Notes: generated from the letters alone by a model not told the origin. DNA of 44,404 nucleotides from Nitrospirota bacterium (GCA_015233615.1 JADFXJ010000017.1:1-44404); one strand, 5' to 3'. Numbered from the stretch's first letter, positions 1 to 10,308 are shown. Program-made: numbers and translations.

Positions 1-60
1 TTTGGAGTGCTCATTTTATCTGAGACTTTTTACCGGTTTATTGTGCAACGTGACAGCAGG

Positions 61-325
61 TTACAAATAAGATACATAATTAAACTTTCCAAAATAAGAG
101 TAACGTACCCAGTCTGTGCACACCTCCCATGTGCCGGTATCGGCAACAACATGGGAGAAGTGGCATTTCTCCGGGTTGGTTTCAATGACGGCGCGTGTTG
201 TATCGAAATCCACGTATTTGGTTGAGCCTACAGTATCATATGGCTGGGGCATGGGTATAAGGCATCTTGCTTTAAGTTCTGCTGCAACGATGGACTGATA
301 GATTTTATCGGGAGCAGCTTGAAGC
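61..325 (-). pseudogene. Fragment of type III restriction-like DEAD/DEAH helicase-nuclease, C-terminal part
   Basis: Minus-strand translation QLQAAPDKIYQSIVAAELKARCLIPMPQPYDTVGSTKYVDFDTTRAVIETNPEKCHFSHVVADTGTWE matches my recollection of the conserved YVDFDTTRPVY...KCHISHVVADTDSWEQ block of type III restriction-like proteins; ORF is truncated. Confidence 0.6.
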
Positions 326-485
326 TGTGTCCTGCGTTTGACCCGGAATATGCAGAGGTCTATGGCGTGCCATTTTCTTTTATACCCTGTTCAGGTTCCA
401 CCACGGATCCCAAACCCGGTACCACAACCCGTGTTCGTGCCCTTCCTGAGTGGAAAACCGCTCATAAAAAACATCCACGATAAAA
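326..485 (+). pseudogene. Second fragment of the same type III restriction-like family, in opposite orientation
   Basis: Plus-strand frame CPAFDPEYAEVYGVPFSFIPCSGSTTDPKPGTTTRVRALPEWKTAHKKHPR*, similar to the conserved YAEVYGVPFSFIP...PKPG...TRVRAL segment of these proteins. Confidence 0.55.
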
Positions 486-591
486 ACGGTAAACCACTCT
501 TCCATATTATTTTTGGAGTGCCTGCAACCAAACAGCCAGGGTCTGTAGATCGTAAAATCTAATTAACCCCTGGCAGAATGGATAATCTCTC

Positions 592-828
592 TTATTTCTT
601 TTCGATAGTAAACGTTATGGTTCCACCGTTTTCACTAACATCCGTAATGGAATGGCCAAGACGGGAGACGAGAGCGGGAATATCTTTTTTAGCACCTGCA
701 TCGGTAGCTATGACCTGAAGACATTGGCCGGAAGCAATAGTATCAAGCCCTTTTTTAGTCTGAAGAACCGGTCTGGGACAAGACATACCTTTACAATCGA
801 CAACCTTCATTGCTGTTGCACTACCCAT
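592..828 (-). CDS. TusA-family sulfurtransferase
   Basis: MKVVDCKGMSCPRPVLQTKKGLDTIASGQCLQVIATDAGAKKDIPALVSRLGH: TusA/SirA-like CPxP motif and size. Confidence 0.92.
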   Translation of the reverse strand: MGSATAMKVVDCKGMSCPRPVLQTKKGLDTIASGQCLQVIATDAGAKKDIPALVSRLGHSITDVSENGGTITFTIEKK

Positions 829-865
829 AACATAACCTCCATGGATAAAAAATGCTGGCAGTACC

Positions 866-912
866 TACCAGTCGGTATGGTTTATATTATCACATACCAA
901 TTGGTATGTCAA
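866..912 (-). promoter_or_regulatory. Near-consensus sigma70 promoter with two TACC-N4-GGTA dyads
   Basis: Minus strand TTGACA (907-912), 17-bp spacer, TAATAT (884-889); dyads TACCAATTGGTA (895-906) and TACCGACTGGTA (866-877). Confidence 0.7.
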
Positions 913-1018
913 CCATGTCGATGCTTTTTTTATACCGCCATGGTTGAGAAGTGCCGTGAGCGGGTTTTCGGCATTTATAGCGGTTGTCAAAATAAAGTTC
1001 CGAACGAAGTCATGTTTT

Positions 1019-1640
1019 TCACTTGAGAGGGTGAGTTGATGATATCCATGATAGCCTGGTCAAGTCGAGAAATAAGGGCGGCAGTATCATGGCAAAGATA
1101 TTATTGTTAAACCATCGATTTTTCATGTTCAGCCAAATAGTTTCGATAGAGTTGAAGTCTGGTGGGTAGGGTGGAAGAAAGAGAGATTCAAAACTGTGCC
1201 AATTGAGGCTCTTATTTTTATGCCAGGAAGCATTGTCGAGGATAAGCACGTTACGTTTACGTGTTGGTTTCACCTCTTTATTTACCTCATCAAGAATAGC
1301 CTGAAATACCTGACTGTCAACCTGTGGTACTTCTATTGCTAAGAACTCTCCGGTTCTCGGGCACACTATTCCAATAACGCTCATCCGTATGTGGTCTCCA
1401 TTGTGAGTAACCCGGCTTTTACTACCTTTTTTATCCCAGCGTCTACGTGGTCGTGTTTCACCCTCAAAACCAGATTCGTCAGTAAACCAAATATCAGTAT
1501 CCGGCTCCTTGCAAAGTTCCTGTAACTTTACGCGATATTCGTTTCTTTTCTTTTCGTCCTGACGGTCAGGCCAGGGCTGGGGTACTTTTAAGGCAAAACC
1601 CTCTTTATGAAAAAAACGAAAGACAGTTTTAAATGCGCTC
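1019..1640 (-). pseudogene. IS630-family transposase remnant (DDE domain)
   Basis: Continuous frame AFKTVFRFFHKEGFALKVPQPWPDRQDEKKRNEYRVKLQELCKEPDTDIWFTDESGFEGETRPRRRWDKKG...VLILDNASWHKNKSL...LPPYPPDFNSIETIWLNMK; the N-terminal part is not recognisable. Confidence 0.85.
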
Positions 1641-2000
1641 TTTCAGCGCTTCCGGCACGTGGGCGTAGCCGGATGTGACGCAAAGGGGCAGGGGCCATTG
1701 TGCGGCCTGCGGATTCCGTGACAACACCTGCAATACCAGAAAAAAGTTGAGCATCGCGTTATCGTAGTTATAATTTATTTGATGAATCTTTACATTCTAA
1801 TGTTATATATATATCGGAGATGGCAATTTCGCCCGGGGCTTTTCGGCAGATAAGCCTTACGGTGTCGGGCGTTACGCTGCCGGTTGGGGAACTTCGCAGA
1901 TTGGAGTCCGGAGGTTGGAGTTTAGTTCAGTGTATTTCGTATGTCTTGATTTAGAGAGCTATATTGGAGACTTACAACCCGTAGGTTATTAACGGGCCGG

Positions 2001-2039
2001 TTGACAAATTATTAACAATTGTTAGTTATTTGTTAATAA
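2001..2039. promoter_or_regulatory. Nested inverted repeat with a TTGACA upstream of the MCP gene
   Basis: TTATTAACAA (2009-2018) and TTGTTAATAA (2030-2039), plus inner TAACAATTGTTA, directly after TTGACA (2001-2006). Confidence 0.4.
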
Positions 2040-2103
2040 GCTTGTTTAAAAGGGTTTTAGTTTCAACGGATGCCAAAATGTCTGTCCAATAGGGGGTACT
2101 TCG

Positions 2104-3211
2104 ATGAAAGTACGGGACATGTCGATTACGTGGAAGACTGCAATACCGGTGATAGTTTTGATAGTGGTGCTTTTTGCCGTTGTTATAGTAGTTAGCGGAA
2201 ACAGGGTAAGGGCCATTGTCACCGACGAGGCAAAAATGATGGCAATCGCGTGCTACAGGGACACCATACTCAACGCGCTTACGACTATGATGATTAATCG
2301 ATAAAAGAGGTAAAGCCTCGTTCTTCGAGCAGATGAAGCACATAGTGGACATCAAAATGATTAGGGGCGAAGCGCTCGACAAGCAATTCGGCAAGGGGAA
2401 TCCCGAAGAGTATCCTCAAAACGCGCACGAGGCGGAGGTGCTCACAATGGGTACCGAGTACGTGCATATCGACGGCACCGATCTCACCGGCATATATCCT
2501 TATGTTGCCAAATCGAACTATATGGGTAAAAACTGCATCACCTGCCACGACGTCAGGGAAGGCGATGAACTCGCAAACGGCTCCATCGAAATCATGAAGA
2601 GCGTCTACTCTTCTAACGTTGAGCTCTCCAGGGTGATCTCCACACTGCACGCCCACGTCAGGGAAATAGACAACATATTGACGGTGATCAACGATATTGC
2701 CGACCAGACTAACTTATTGGCACTCAACGCGGCCATCGAGGCGGCAAGGGCGGGAGAGCAGGGCCGGGGATTTGCGGTAGTGGCGGACGAATTGCGCAAA
2801 CTCGCAGAAAAAACGCTCTCTGCAACCCACGAAATCTCCGACAAGATATCCAACCTGCAGAAAGAGGCCACAACAACGTCCAAAACTATGGATGGGGCCG
2901 CGGCAGAGGTCGAAAAGGCCGCCGGCTATATAAACAACATGGGCACCACACTAAAATCCATAGTCGGAGCCGTCGGTCACAGCGCAGACCAAATAAACCT
3001 CATATCGAAGGCCGTAAACCAGCACTCGGAGGAATCCCTCGACATATCGCTGAACATCGAAAAGACACTCACCATAACCGAAGTATCCGAGGAGATGGTA
3101 CACTCTATCACCGATTCGGTGAACAACCTGCTGGACATCGCCATGCAGCTCAAAATCAACATGGCAGGGTTCAAGACCAGGGAAGACGGGCGTCTTGCGT
3201 TGCCGCGCTAA
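2104..3211 (+). pseudogene. Methyl-accepting chemotaxis protein with CXXCH sensor, frameshifted and apparently lacking TM2/HAMP
   Basis: ORFs 2104-2304 and 2333-3211 are in different frames but form one protein; TM1, CITCH motif, then MCP signalling hairpin [38 protein letters not shown]. Confidence 0.8.
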
Positions 3212-3223
3212 ACGTTTTTGTAA

Positions 3224-3265
3224 CCATGCCGGCTTAATAGTATTCCAATTTTTTGGCCGGCATGG
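3224..3265. terminator. Stem-loop between convergent genes
   Basis: CCATGCCGGC (3224-3233) and GCCGGCATGG (3256-3265), perfect 10-bp arms between the MCP and the STAS-like gene. Confidence 0.5.
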
Positions 3266-3303
3266 CCGATCTGGAGCAGTCGTGGGTGCCGATTGGCGGA
3301 GCC

Positions 3304-3594
3304 TTACATCCTGCTCACTTTAAACACCGTAACGAGATTCAGCACTTCGAGTAAATTATACAGCCTTTCGTCCTTGACGTACATCTTCAGATCCACCTTG
3401 TTTTCGAAGACGAGCTTCAGAAAAAAACCAATAACCGAAGAAGTCATAGCCAGCGATTCGGGAATCATAATGGTTACGGACTTATGTCCCGTCTCTACGA
3501 CCGAGTTCACTACCTGTTTTATCTTCTGGTAGTCTTCTATAGTCCTTATGTGGCCGGAGATAGTAATTTCCTCGTTGTTAGCTTTAACCTCCAT
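3304..3594 (-). CDS. STAS-like anti-sigma-factor-antagonist-type protein
   Basis: 96 aa with the IPESLAMTSSVIGFFLKLV block; overlaps the 3' end of the REC-PP2C-HATPase gene, a typical partner-switching arrangement. Confidence 0.6.
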   Translation of the reverse strand: MEVKANNEEITISGHIRTIEDYQKIKQVVNSVVETGHKSVTIMIPESLAMTSSVIGFFLKLVFENKVDLKMYVKDERLYNLLEVLNLVTVFKVSRM

Positions 3595-5299
3595 AAATGT
3601 ACCCCCTATCGATAGTTTTTATTAATACCGCTTCGTTTCCCGCTTTATTATATAGCAATACGTCGGAAATTGTCTTGGCAATTTTAATACCCCTGCCACT
3701 GAAAATATAGTTTTCTCCGTTGTTTTCGTTAATCCGCGAAAGCTCAAATCCCGTTCCTTCGTCGGTTACGCTCACCACCACCATGTCTTTGGTGTCCCCA
3801 TGCGTGAAGTTTACGGTTATGTGAATTTTCTTATCCACTGTCTTTTCCAGGGAAAGGAGGAAGTTTTCATAGTCCCCGCTCATGGTAAGCTCGTTTTTTT
3901 GCATGGAGTTCAAGTTAAGGTTTCCGTGTTCGTAGGCATTCATTAGTATTTCCGTAAAAGAGTTTATGAAGAGGGATTTCGATTCCTCGTCGACGGACAC
4001 GTGGTCAAGGTAGTCTTCTATTCTTGCGGTCATGCTCTTGACCTCTTTCAGGGTGCTGTCGATGGTGAACGTGGCCTTCGTGCTGGTGTCGGATGTGAGT
4101 TTGTGGAGGTATATGAAGGTAACGTCGTCATCCGTCTTTTCCACCCTTTTAACGAATAACTGGTACAGGTCGTTTGTGAAGGTGGACTGGACGAAGTCTC
4201 TCTCTATGTGGTCCTGGTAAAGGCTGGTGCTGCCGCTGACGTGGCTTTCGTTGATGCCGTCCGAGTAGATTAGTATCTTTTTGAAGCTGGACATGTCATA
4301 TCTCTCGATAAAATTCGTGCTCAGGTATCGCATTATGGGCAGGTTGTTGCTCTTAATCCTCATGAGGCTGCCGTCGTCTTTCAAAACCAGCAGCGGGGGC
4401 ATGGAGTATAGGGCCGTCTCCATAACGTCCTCGTTGAAGTCTACGTAAACGAAGGCGGCACAGATGATCTCCTCGCTGAGAAGCTCCTTCTTTATGAAGT
4501 TTGTGTAGGACGTGAGAAATGCACTTAAGTCGAAGTCTTTTTTCACGATGGTCTCGTCTAAGAGGTGGTTAATGAAAGACGTCGTAAGAATAGTGGTAAC
4601 GCTTGCGCTCAACCCCTTACCCATGGCGTCGGTTATGAAAAAGAGCACCTTGCCCGTGTCGAGTTCTCTGATGGAATAGCTGTCGCCGCTAAGGATGTCC
4701 AGCGGTACGTAGCAGATGTCCATGTACCAGAGTGTATCCTGCCCATTCATCGTTGCGATGGTCTCTATCTTCCTGCCGTAGAGGTCGTTCTTTATTATTT
4801 TGAGCTCTTTGAGAAAAGCCATCTCTTGCTGCGCGGAGTGGTACTTCTCCCGGTACCTGAGCAGTTCGAGTTCCTGCTCCTGGGTTTTCTGGGCCAGATT
4901 TTCCAGTACCACCTGCTGGACGGCTATCTCGATGGCCTTCAGGAGGTTGTATACAAGGATGGGCTTTGTCACAAACTGGGTAACGCCCAGGTTTATTGCC
5001 TCTATGAGGAATTCCGACTCGATGTAGCCGGTTATGAGAATTATAGGAGTCTTCCTGTTTACGTTGCGGATCATCTTGATCAGATCTATGCCATTGGCCT
5101 CCGGCATCAGGTAGTCCGTCAGCACCAGGTCTACGTCGCTGTGTTGGAATTTTTCGAAGCCGTCGTTTCCGTTATCCGCCAGTATGACATTGCCGAATAT
5201 TCTCTGGAGCTTGTTGACGAACCTGAAAGGGCGCTCGTCCTCGACGTACAGCACCGTCAGTCCCTTCGTTATTTCGAGTAGTTCCTTAAACTCTTCCAC
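3584..5299 (-). CDS. Response regulator with PP2C/SpoIIE phosphatase and HATPase (RsbW-like) domains
   Basis: N-terminal REC (VLYVEDERPFRF...VLTDYLMPEANGIDLI...TKPI), SpoIIE-type FFITDAMGKGLSAS and LIYSDGINES, C-terminal NAYEHGN...VSVTDEGTGFE...GRGIKIAKTISD. Confidence 0.9.
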   Translation of the reverse strand: MEEFKELLEITKGLTVLYVEDERPFRFVNKLQRIFGNVILADNGNDGFEKFQHSDVDLVLTDYLMPEANGIDLIKMIRNVNRKTPIILITGYIESEFLIEAINLGVTQFVTKPILVYNLLKAIEIAVQQVVLENLAQKTQEQELELLRYREKYHSAQQEMAFLKELKIIKNDLYGRKIETIATMNGQDTLWYMDICYVPLDILSGDSYSIRELDTGKVLFFITDAMGKGLSASVTTILTTSFINHLLDETIVKKDFDLSAFLTSYTNFIKKELLSEEIICAAFVYVDFNEDVMETALYSMPPLLVLKDDGSLMRIKSNNLPIMRYLSTNFIERYDMSSFKKILIYSDGINESHVSGSTSLYQDHIERDFVQSTFTNDLYQLFVKRVEKTDDDVTFIYLHKLTSDTSTKATFTIDSTLKEVKSMTARIEDYLDHVSVDEESKSLFINSFTEILMNAYEHGNLNLNSMQKNELTMSGDYENFLLSLEKTVDKKIHITVNFTHGDTKDMVVVSVTDEGTGFELSRINENNGENYIFSGRGIKIAKTISDVLLYNKAGNEAVLIKTIDRGYIYGG

Positions 5300-5386
5300 T
5301 TATTATGATGTTAGTTGTTATTTACATATTTTTTCAAGCATTTTTTCATCGGGCTCCATAAAACCGGCGCTTAACCGGGCGCTTAA

Positions 5387-6211
5387 CTATGCGCTTGTGG
5401 AGTTACATATGGCGGCAAGCCCGTCCCGTGACACGTTTAACAGCGACGGAGGGTCGGGCCACTGTTCCAGTATCGCCGAGCCGTCGAAACCGCGTCTTTT
5501 CAAGCGGGACACCAGTCCGGTAACTCCCGCAGGGTTGTCTGCCGCAGGTCCGGTAAATAAGGCCAGGTGGCTGTCCAGGTCTCCGTAGTTTTCGTGCACG
5601 TGCAAGTGGATAACCGGCACGCAAGGCGAAAGCCCGTCGAAGTAGCCGAGGTAATCGTGCCGTGTACCGGAGTATATGTTGGCGTGCCCCATGTCAAAGC
5701 ACATCCCCACGTGGGAGGCGTCCGGGTCTTTAAGTTTACCGATTAAGCCGAAGAGCAGGTTGAAGTCCTCAGGCCCCGTAACCGTAGTGTTTTCTATGGA
5801 GAGCTTGATACCTGCCTCTGCCGTTAACCCGATGAGAGGAAGTATGGCATGAAAGTAAGCATCCACGCCCTGCTCCACGTCCAGGTGTACGTTGACAAGC
5901 ACCGCTCCCACGTCCAGGGCGAAGTCCACGGATCGCCCGATAAGTTCCATGGTGCCGTCGCAAAGAGGATTTGCCGAAACGGGCGCATGTACGGACTGCC
6001 TTATGCCACGTGACAGGGCTCGCCGCCTTATACCCGTACGCTCTTGTTGCCCGACGTCTTCCACGTCCCACCCCTGCCCCCAGTCCTTTTTGTCCGGGAA
6101 CCACTCGAAAGCATCGAAGCCGCAGTCCTCTGCATAGTCAAAAGGCACGGAATAACACTCGGCCGAAAAGGCCGTCTGGTTACCTATGCGAAACTTACAC
6201 TGCCGTACCAT
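5387..6211 (-). CDS. Sugar phosphate isomerase/epimerase-like TIM barrel protein
   Basis: AP_endonuc_2-type motifs (SVHAPVSAN, LSIENTT, MCFDMGHANI, HLHVHENYG); start placed at MVRQCKF because the longer ORF runs into the palindromic repeat. Confidence 0.75.
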   Translation of the reverse strand: MVRQCKFRIGNQTAFSAECYSVPFDYAEDCGFDAFEWFPDKKDWGQGWDVEDVGQQERTGIRRRALSRGIRQSVHAPVSANPLCDGTMELIGRSVDFALDVGAVLVNVHLDVEQGVDAYFHAILPLIGLTAEAGIKLSIENTTVTGPEDFNLLFGLIGKLKDPDASHVGMCFDMGHANIYSGTRHDYLGYFDGLSPCVPVIHLHVHENYGDLDSHLALFTGPAADNPAGVTGLVSRLKRRGFDGSAILEQWPDPPSLLNVSRDGLAAICNSTSA

Positions 6212-6281
6212 GAATTTTACTATAGCGGAGACGGTGGGATTTGTCAATGGCCCGTGGCTCCTCAAATTTCTATATAGAAAT

Positions 6282-6360
6282 TTGTCATTGCGAGCGTAGC
6301 GAAGCAATCTCGTCATTTCTAAGAGATTGCCGCGCACCTTTCAGGTGCTCGCAATGACAA
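6282..6360. repeat. REP-like palindromic interspersed repeat
   Basis: Inverted ends TTGTCATTGCGAG (6282-6294) and CTCGCAATGACAA (6348-6360) with internal CGTAGCGAAGCAATCTC...GAGATTGC. Confidence 0.8.
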
Positions 6361-6459
6361 CAAAATGTAATATCCTTCTTTTCTATATCGGAATTTGGGC
6401 TCAATCGCCCGATAAGCATAAGCGGATTATAACCGGCAACACCCACCTGCCGGCGTCTT

Positions 6460-9400
6460 TTACCCGGACGTGAGGACTTCACGCACTTTTCTAAGCAAGT
6501 CCATGGGTGCGATCGGCTTTGAAAGGAAGTTAATGTCTTTTTCCAGGATACCGCGTTGGGTGATTACGTCGTAGGTGTAGCCGCTGATGAATATGGCTTT
6601 CATCGAAGGATCTTTAACGCGTATTTCGTCGAAAGCCGCCTTGCCATTTTTCTTCGGCATGATTACGTCGAGGATCAGGATGTCTGTGTCTTGCCCGTAC
6701 AGAGCGAATTTCTCCACCGCGTCTTGTCCATCGACCGCCTCTATGATCTTGTAATTGGCCCCTTCGAGAATCTCTTTCATGATCCGCCTGAACTCGTGAT
6801 CGTCCTCGGCCAGAAGTATGGTTTCTTCGCCTCCCGTCGGGGGCAGATAAGACGGGGGAGCGGGTTTTTCCGCCTTTACGTGGATCGTGGGGAAGTATAT
6901 CTTGAATACCGTGCCGTTTCCGGGCTCGCTGTAGATGTTTATGTATCCGCCGTGCTGCTTTACGATGCCATAGACCATGGCAAGTCCCAGACCTGTGCCC
7001 TTGCCCACTTCCTTGGTCGTGAAAAAGGGCTCAAAAATCTTTTCCATCGTCTTTTTGTCTATTCCAACGCCGGTATCGGATACCGTCACACAGGCATAGG
7101 TGCCGGGGGTGCCATAGCCGTGTGTCTTCATGAACGTTACGTCGAGTTCCTCGCAGGAGGTGCTTATGGTGAAGGTGCCGCCCTTAGGCATGGCGTCACG
7201 GGCATTGGTGGCAAGATTCATGAGAACCTGTATGAGCTGGTTACCGTCGGCCATTATGACCATCTCCTCGTTGCCAAGCCCGGTAACGAAAAGGAGATCT
7301 TCGCCGATTAACCGGGAAAGGAGCTTTTCCGACGTCTTTATGATCTCGTTGAGGTTTATGGGCTCGGTGGCAATCTGCTGCTTTCTGCTGAATGTCAGGA
7401 GGCTTTGAATGAGCTTTACTGCCCTGTCGCTCGAAGACAGTATCTGGTCGGCGTAGGTCCTCAGGGGGTCGGACGCGTCCATCTTCATCTGCAGTATGTA
7501 GATGTAGCCGATTATGGCGGAAAGGATGTTGTTGAAGTCGTGGGCGATACCTCCGGCGAGCTGCCCTATCGCCTCCATCTTTTGGGACTGGCGGAGCTGC
7601 TCTTCGAGCTTCTTCCTTTCGGTGACGTTTTCCTTGACCGCAAGAAAGTGGGTTATCTCGCCCCGTGAGTTTTTAATGGAGGTGATGATGGCCTGTTCCC
7701 AGAAGAACTCCCCGTTTTTCTTCTTGTTCTGAAATTCTCCGACCCACTCCCTGCCTGCTTTTATGGTATTCCACAGATTTTCGTATTCCTGCCGGGTCGT
7801 GTTGCCGGACTTGAGGATACCCGGCTTTTTGCCTTTCACCTCTTCGGCTGAGTAACCCGTTATTTGAGTGAACTTGGGGTTTACGTACTCTATGTAGCCG
7901 TCAGTGTCGGTAATCATAACCGTACTGGGACTTTGCTCCACGGCCAGTGAGAGTTTTCTGACAAGCTCGTCGGTGAGTCTCCTGTGCTCCTCCTTTTCCA
8001 TGAATTCCATGGCGAAAGATATATCGCCGGCGAGCTGATCGAGCAACTGTACCTCTTCGTTGTCGAAGAAGTGTACCTCGCCCGAGTAAAAGACCATGGC
8101 TCCCCTGGTACGGCTTTCCACTTTGAGGGGGAAGGCGGCCATGGAGCTGTAACCGTGCTTTATTGCGGAAAATTTTAGGGACTGAGGGCAAGTCTTGCTT
8201 TCTATATCGTTACAGGTGAAGTTTTTTCCATTCAGAATATTGTCCCGGAGCAATTCGCAGTCCTGGCAGGCTTTTTCGTCACAGACCGATGGGGAAGTGT
8301 GGCTCTCGTGGGTCGAACCATAGCAGGCTTTGGGTGAGATGTCGCCGGAGACCGGGAGAGCACCGTCGGCATCTTCCATCAACCCTATCCATGCCAACCT
8401 GAAGGCCCCGTGGATTACGGCTATCTTGCATGCTTCCTCGAAAAGGATATCCCGCTGCCTTATTCGTATGATGGCCTCGTTGATGCCGCTGAGGACGTGG
8501 TAAACGCGGTTGAGGCGAACGACTTTCAGCTCGGCTCTCTTACGTTCGGAAACTTCCCGTTTCATCGCTACGTTGGCTGCCATGAGATCGGTGGTGCGCT
8601 CCTTGACCTTTAGCTCCAAATCGTCCTGGTTGCGTTTGAGCTGCTCTTCGATTCTTTTTCGCCCGGTCATGTCCTGAGCCACCGCCATGCCTGCGTATGT
8701 TTCGCCCACGTCGTTTTTAACGGGTATTACGCGCACCTGGTAGACACGGTCGCCAAAGGTCTGCTCAAAGACCACGGGACGTCCCTTGAGGGCGGAGCGG
8801 AACCTGGCTTCGAAGTTGGATGACACGTCTTCGGGGAAAGCCTCCCATATGGACTTGCCCTCCAGGGTATCCGTGGAGTAACCCATGTCTTTGAGGCCGG
8901 AGCCGTCGGCAATGGTGAGCCTCAGGTGGAAGTCGAAAAGGAGGACCGCCCCGTTGGGGAAATTACTGATTAGAGTATGGTAGAGAGCTTCACTTCGAAG
9001 GCACGCGTTTTCGGCTTGCCGTTTTGCGGTCAGATCCCTGGCTACCGTCAGGGTGCCCGCCCTGCCGCTGAAGGCAAAAGGGATGGAAGACGTCTCGACG
9101 TAAAGTTCCTGGCCGTCCATGCTAATTAGTCGGGTTTCCCACGTAAAGCCTCCGGCTGTGGAGCTTTCACCGCTTACGGTGACGTTTTTCAGGTGTTCTT
9201 TGAGAGCTATTCGTAATTTCGGGTGGACGAAGCCGGCTAAGGAGCGTCCGATTAACTGGTCCGGACTTTGGGTGCCAAGTAGTTTGGCCCCCGCCGGATT
9301 TATGAAGTCTAGTTTGCCGTCCGTCTCTACGATAACCGCGTCGGGAAAGAACTCAACGAGTTGCCGGTAGCGTTTTTCACTTTCTTTGAGTTCTTCCCTG

Positions 9401-10308
9401 GCGGTGATTTTCTCGGATATATCCTGTACCTGGGTTATATAGTACAGGGGAGTGCCCGTTTCGTCTCTGACAATGGCAATGTTGAGGTTTACCCACACGA
9501 TGGAACCGCTTTTGCGGATGTATCTTTTTTCGAACTGCACGGTGTTCAGGTCAGTCGAAGTGACTCGCCTGGCGTATTCGTTGCTTTTCCCGATATCGTC
9601 CGGATGGGTGAGAGCCTGGAAGTTCGTTAACAGCATCTCCTCCTCGGTATAACCCAGTATGTCGCATAAAGCTTTGTTGACCTTGAGCCACCTGCCGTCA
9701 AGTCCCACGATGGCCATCCCTATGGGTGCGTAATTGAAGGCGCTCCTGAAGCGTTTTTCGGCCTCCTGCAGGGAAGTCTCGACGCGTTTGGTAAGGGTAA
9801 TGTCCCTGACCATCCCTATTGCGTGCCACAGTCCCTTTATTTTCACTACCGATATGGACAACTCTATGGGGAATTCCCGACGGTTCTTGTGAATTGCCGT
9901 AAGCTCCACGGTCTTGCCCACCACTGAACCCTCTCCCGTTTCCCTGTATTTGGTGAAGTTCGTTTCGAATGCCGCGTGGTATCTCTCCGGGGCCAGGAGC
10001 TTGTGTACGTCCTTACCGGCGATCTCACCATATGTGTAACCGAACATCTTTTCGGCGGCGAGGTTGCAGAAGGCAACGCACCCATCGTTGTCCATCACGA
10101 TAATTGCATCCCTGGCCGAGGCATAAATACCCTGCAGTTGCTCGTCTCGCTCTTTCAGCAGACGGGAGACGGCACTTAGCTCTTCCTCCGACTTTTTAAG
10201 CCGTAGGCGCAGACTTTCGAGCTCCTGTGGCAAGTCTTCGGGCCTTTGGCCGGTTGTCTCCGGATTTGCCGCCGCCTCCGGCGATGTTTTCGGTTTATCG
10301 TCTGCCAT
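6460..10308 (-). CDS. Hybrid sensor histidine kinase (multiple PAS, GAF, HisKA, HATPase, REC)
   Basis: Repeated PAS/PAC motifs, His[19 protein letters not shown], HATPase [45 protein letters not shown]-terminal [16 protein letters not shown]; start likely at MADDKPK (10308), although the ORF extends to 10383. Confidence 0.95.
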   Translation of the reverse strand: MADDKPKTSPEAAANPETTGQRPEDLPQELESLRLRLKKSEEELSAVSRLLKERDEQLQGIYASARDAIIVMDNDGCVAFCNLAAEKMFGYTYGEIAGKDVHKLLAPERYHAAFETNFTKYRETGEGSVVGKTVELTAIHKNRREFPIELSISVVKIKGLWHAIGMVRDITLTKRVETSLQEAEKRFRSAFNYAPIGMAIVGLDGRWLKVNKALCDILGYTEEEMLLTNFQALTHPDDIGKSNEYARRVTSTDLNTVQFEKRYIRKSGSIVWVNLNIAIVRDETGTPLYYITQVQDISEKITAREELKESEKRYRQLVEFFPDAVIVETDGKLDFINPAGAKLLGTQSPDQLIGRSLAGFVHPKLRIALKEHLKNVTVSGESSTAGGFTWETRLISMDGQELYVETSSIPFAFSGRAGTLTVARDLTAKRQAENACLRSEALYHTLISNFPNGAVLLFDFHLRLTIADGSGLKDMGYSTDTLEGKSIWEAFPEDVSSNFEARFRSALKGRPVVFEQTFGDRVYQVRVIPVKNDVGETYAGMAVAQDMTGRKRIEEQLKRNQDDLELKVKERTTDLMAANVAMKREVSERKRAELKVVRLNRVYHVLSGINEAIIRIRQRDILFEEACKIAVIHGAFRLAWIGLMEDADGALPVSGDISPKACYGSTHESHTSPSVCDEKACQDCELLRDNILNGKNFTCNDIESKTCPQSLKFSAIKHGYSSMAAFPLKVESRTRGAMVFYSGEVHFFDNEEVQLLDQLAGDISFAMEFMEKEEHRRLTDELVRKLSLAVEQSPSTVMITDTDGYIEYVNPKFTQITGYSAEEVKGKKPGILKSGNTTRQEYENLWNTIKAGREWVGEFQNKKKNGEFFWEQAIITSIKNSRGEITHFLAVKENVTERKKLEEQLRQSQKMEAIGQLAGGIAHDFNNILSAIIGYIYILQMKMDASDPLRTYADQILSSSDRAVKLIQSLLTFSRKQQIATEPINLNEIIKTSEKLLSRLIGEDLLFVTGLGNEEMVIMADGNQLIQVLMNLATNARDAMPKGGTFTISTSCEELDVTFMKTHGYGTPGTYACVTVSDTGVGIDKKTMEKIFEPFFTTKEVGKGTGLGLAMVYGIVKQHGGYINIYSEPGNGTVFKIYFPTIHVKAEKPAPPSYLPPTGGEETILLAEDDHEFRRIMKEILEGANYKIIEAVDGQDAVEKFALYGQDTDILILDVIMPKKNGKAAFDEIRVKDPSMKAIFISGYTYDVITQRGILEKDINFLSKPIAPMDLLRKVREVLTSG

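Noticed and set aside
1813-1835. ATCGGAGATGGCAATTTCGCC resembling the start of a fluoride-type riboswitch
   Set aside because: The rest of the consensus (CTGATG...CCTAC and the pseudoknot) is absent and the downstream gene is a chemoreceptor relic
4565-5281. 238-aa plus-strand ORF
   Set aside because: Antisense shadow of the well-supported REC-PP2C-HATPase gene; no recognisable motifs
6556-7311. 251-aa plus-strand ORF
   Set aside because: Antisense shadow of the hybrid histidine kinase (REC/HATPase region)
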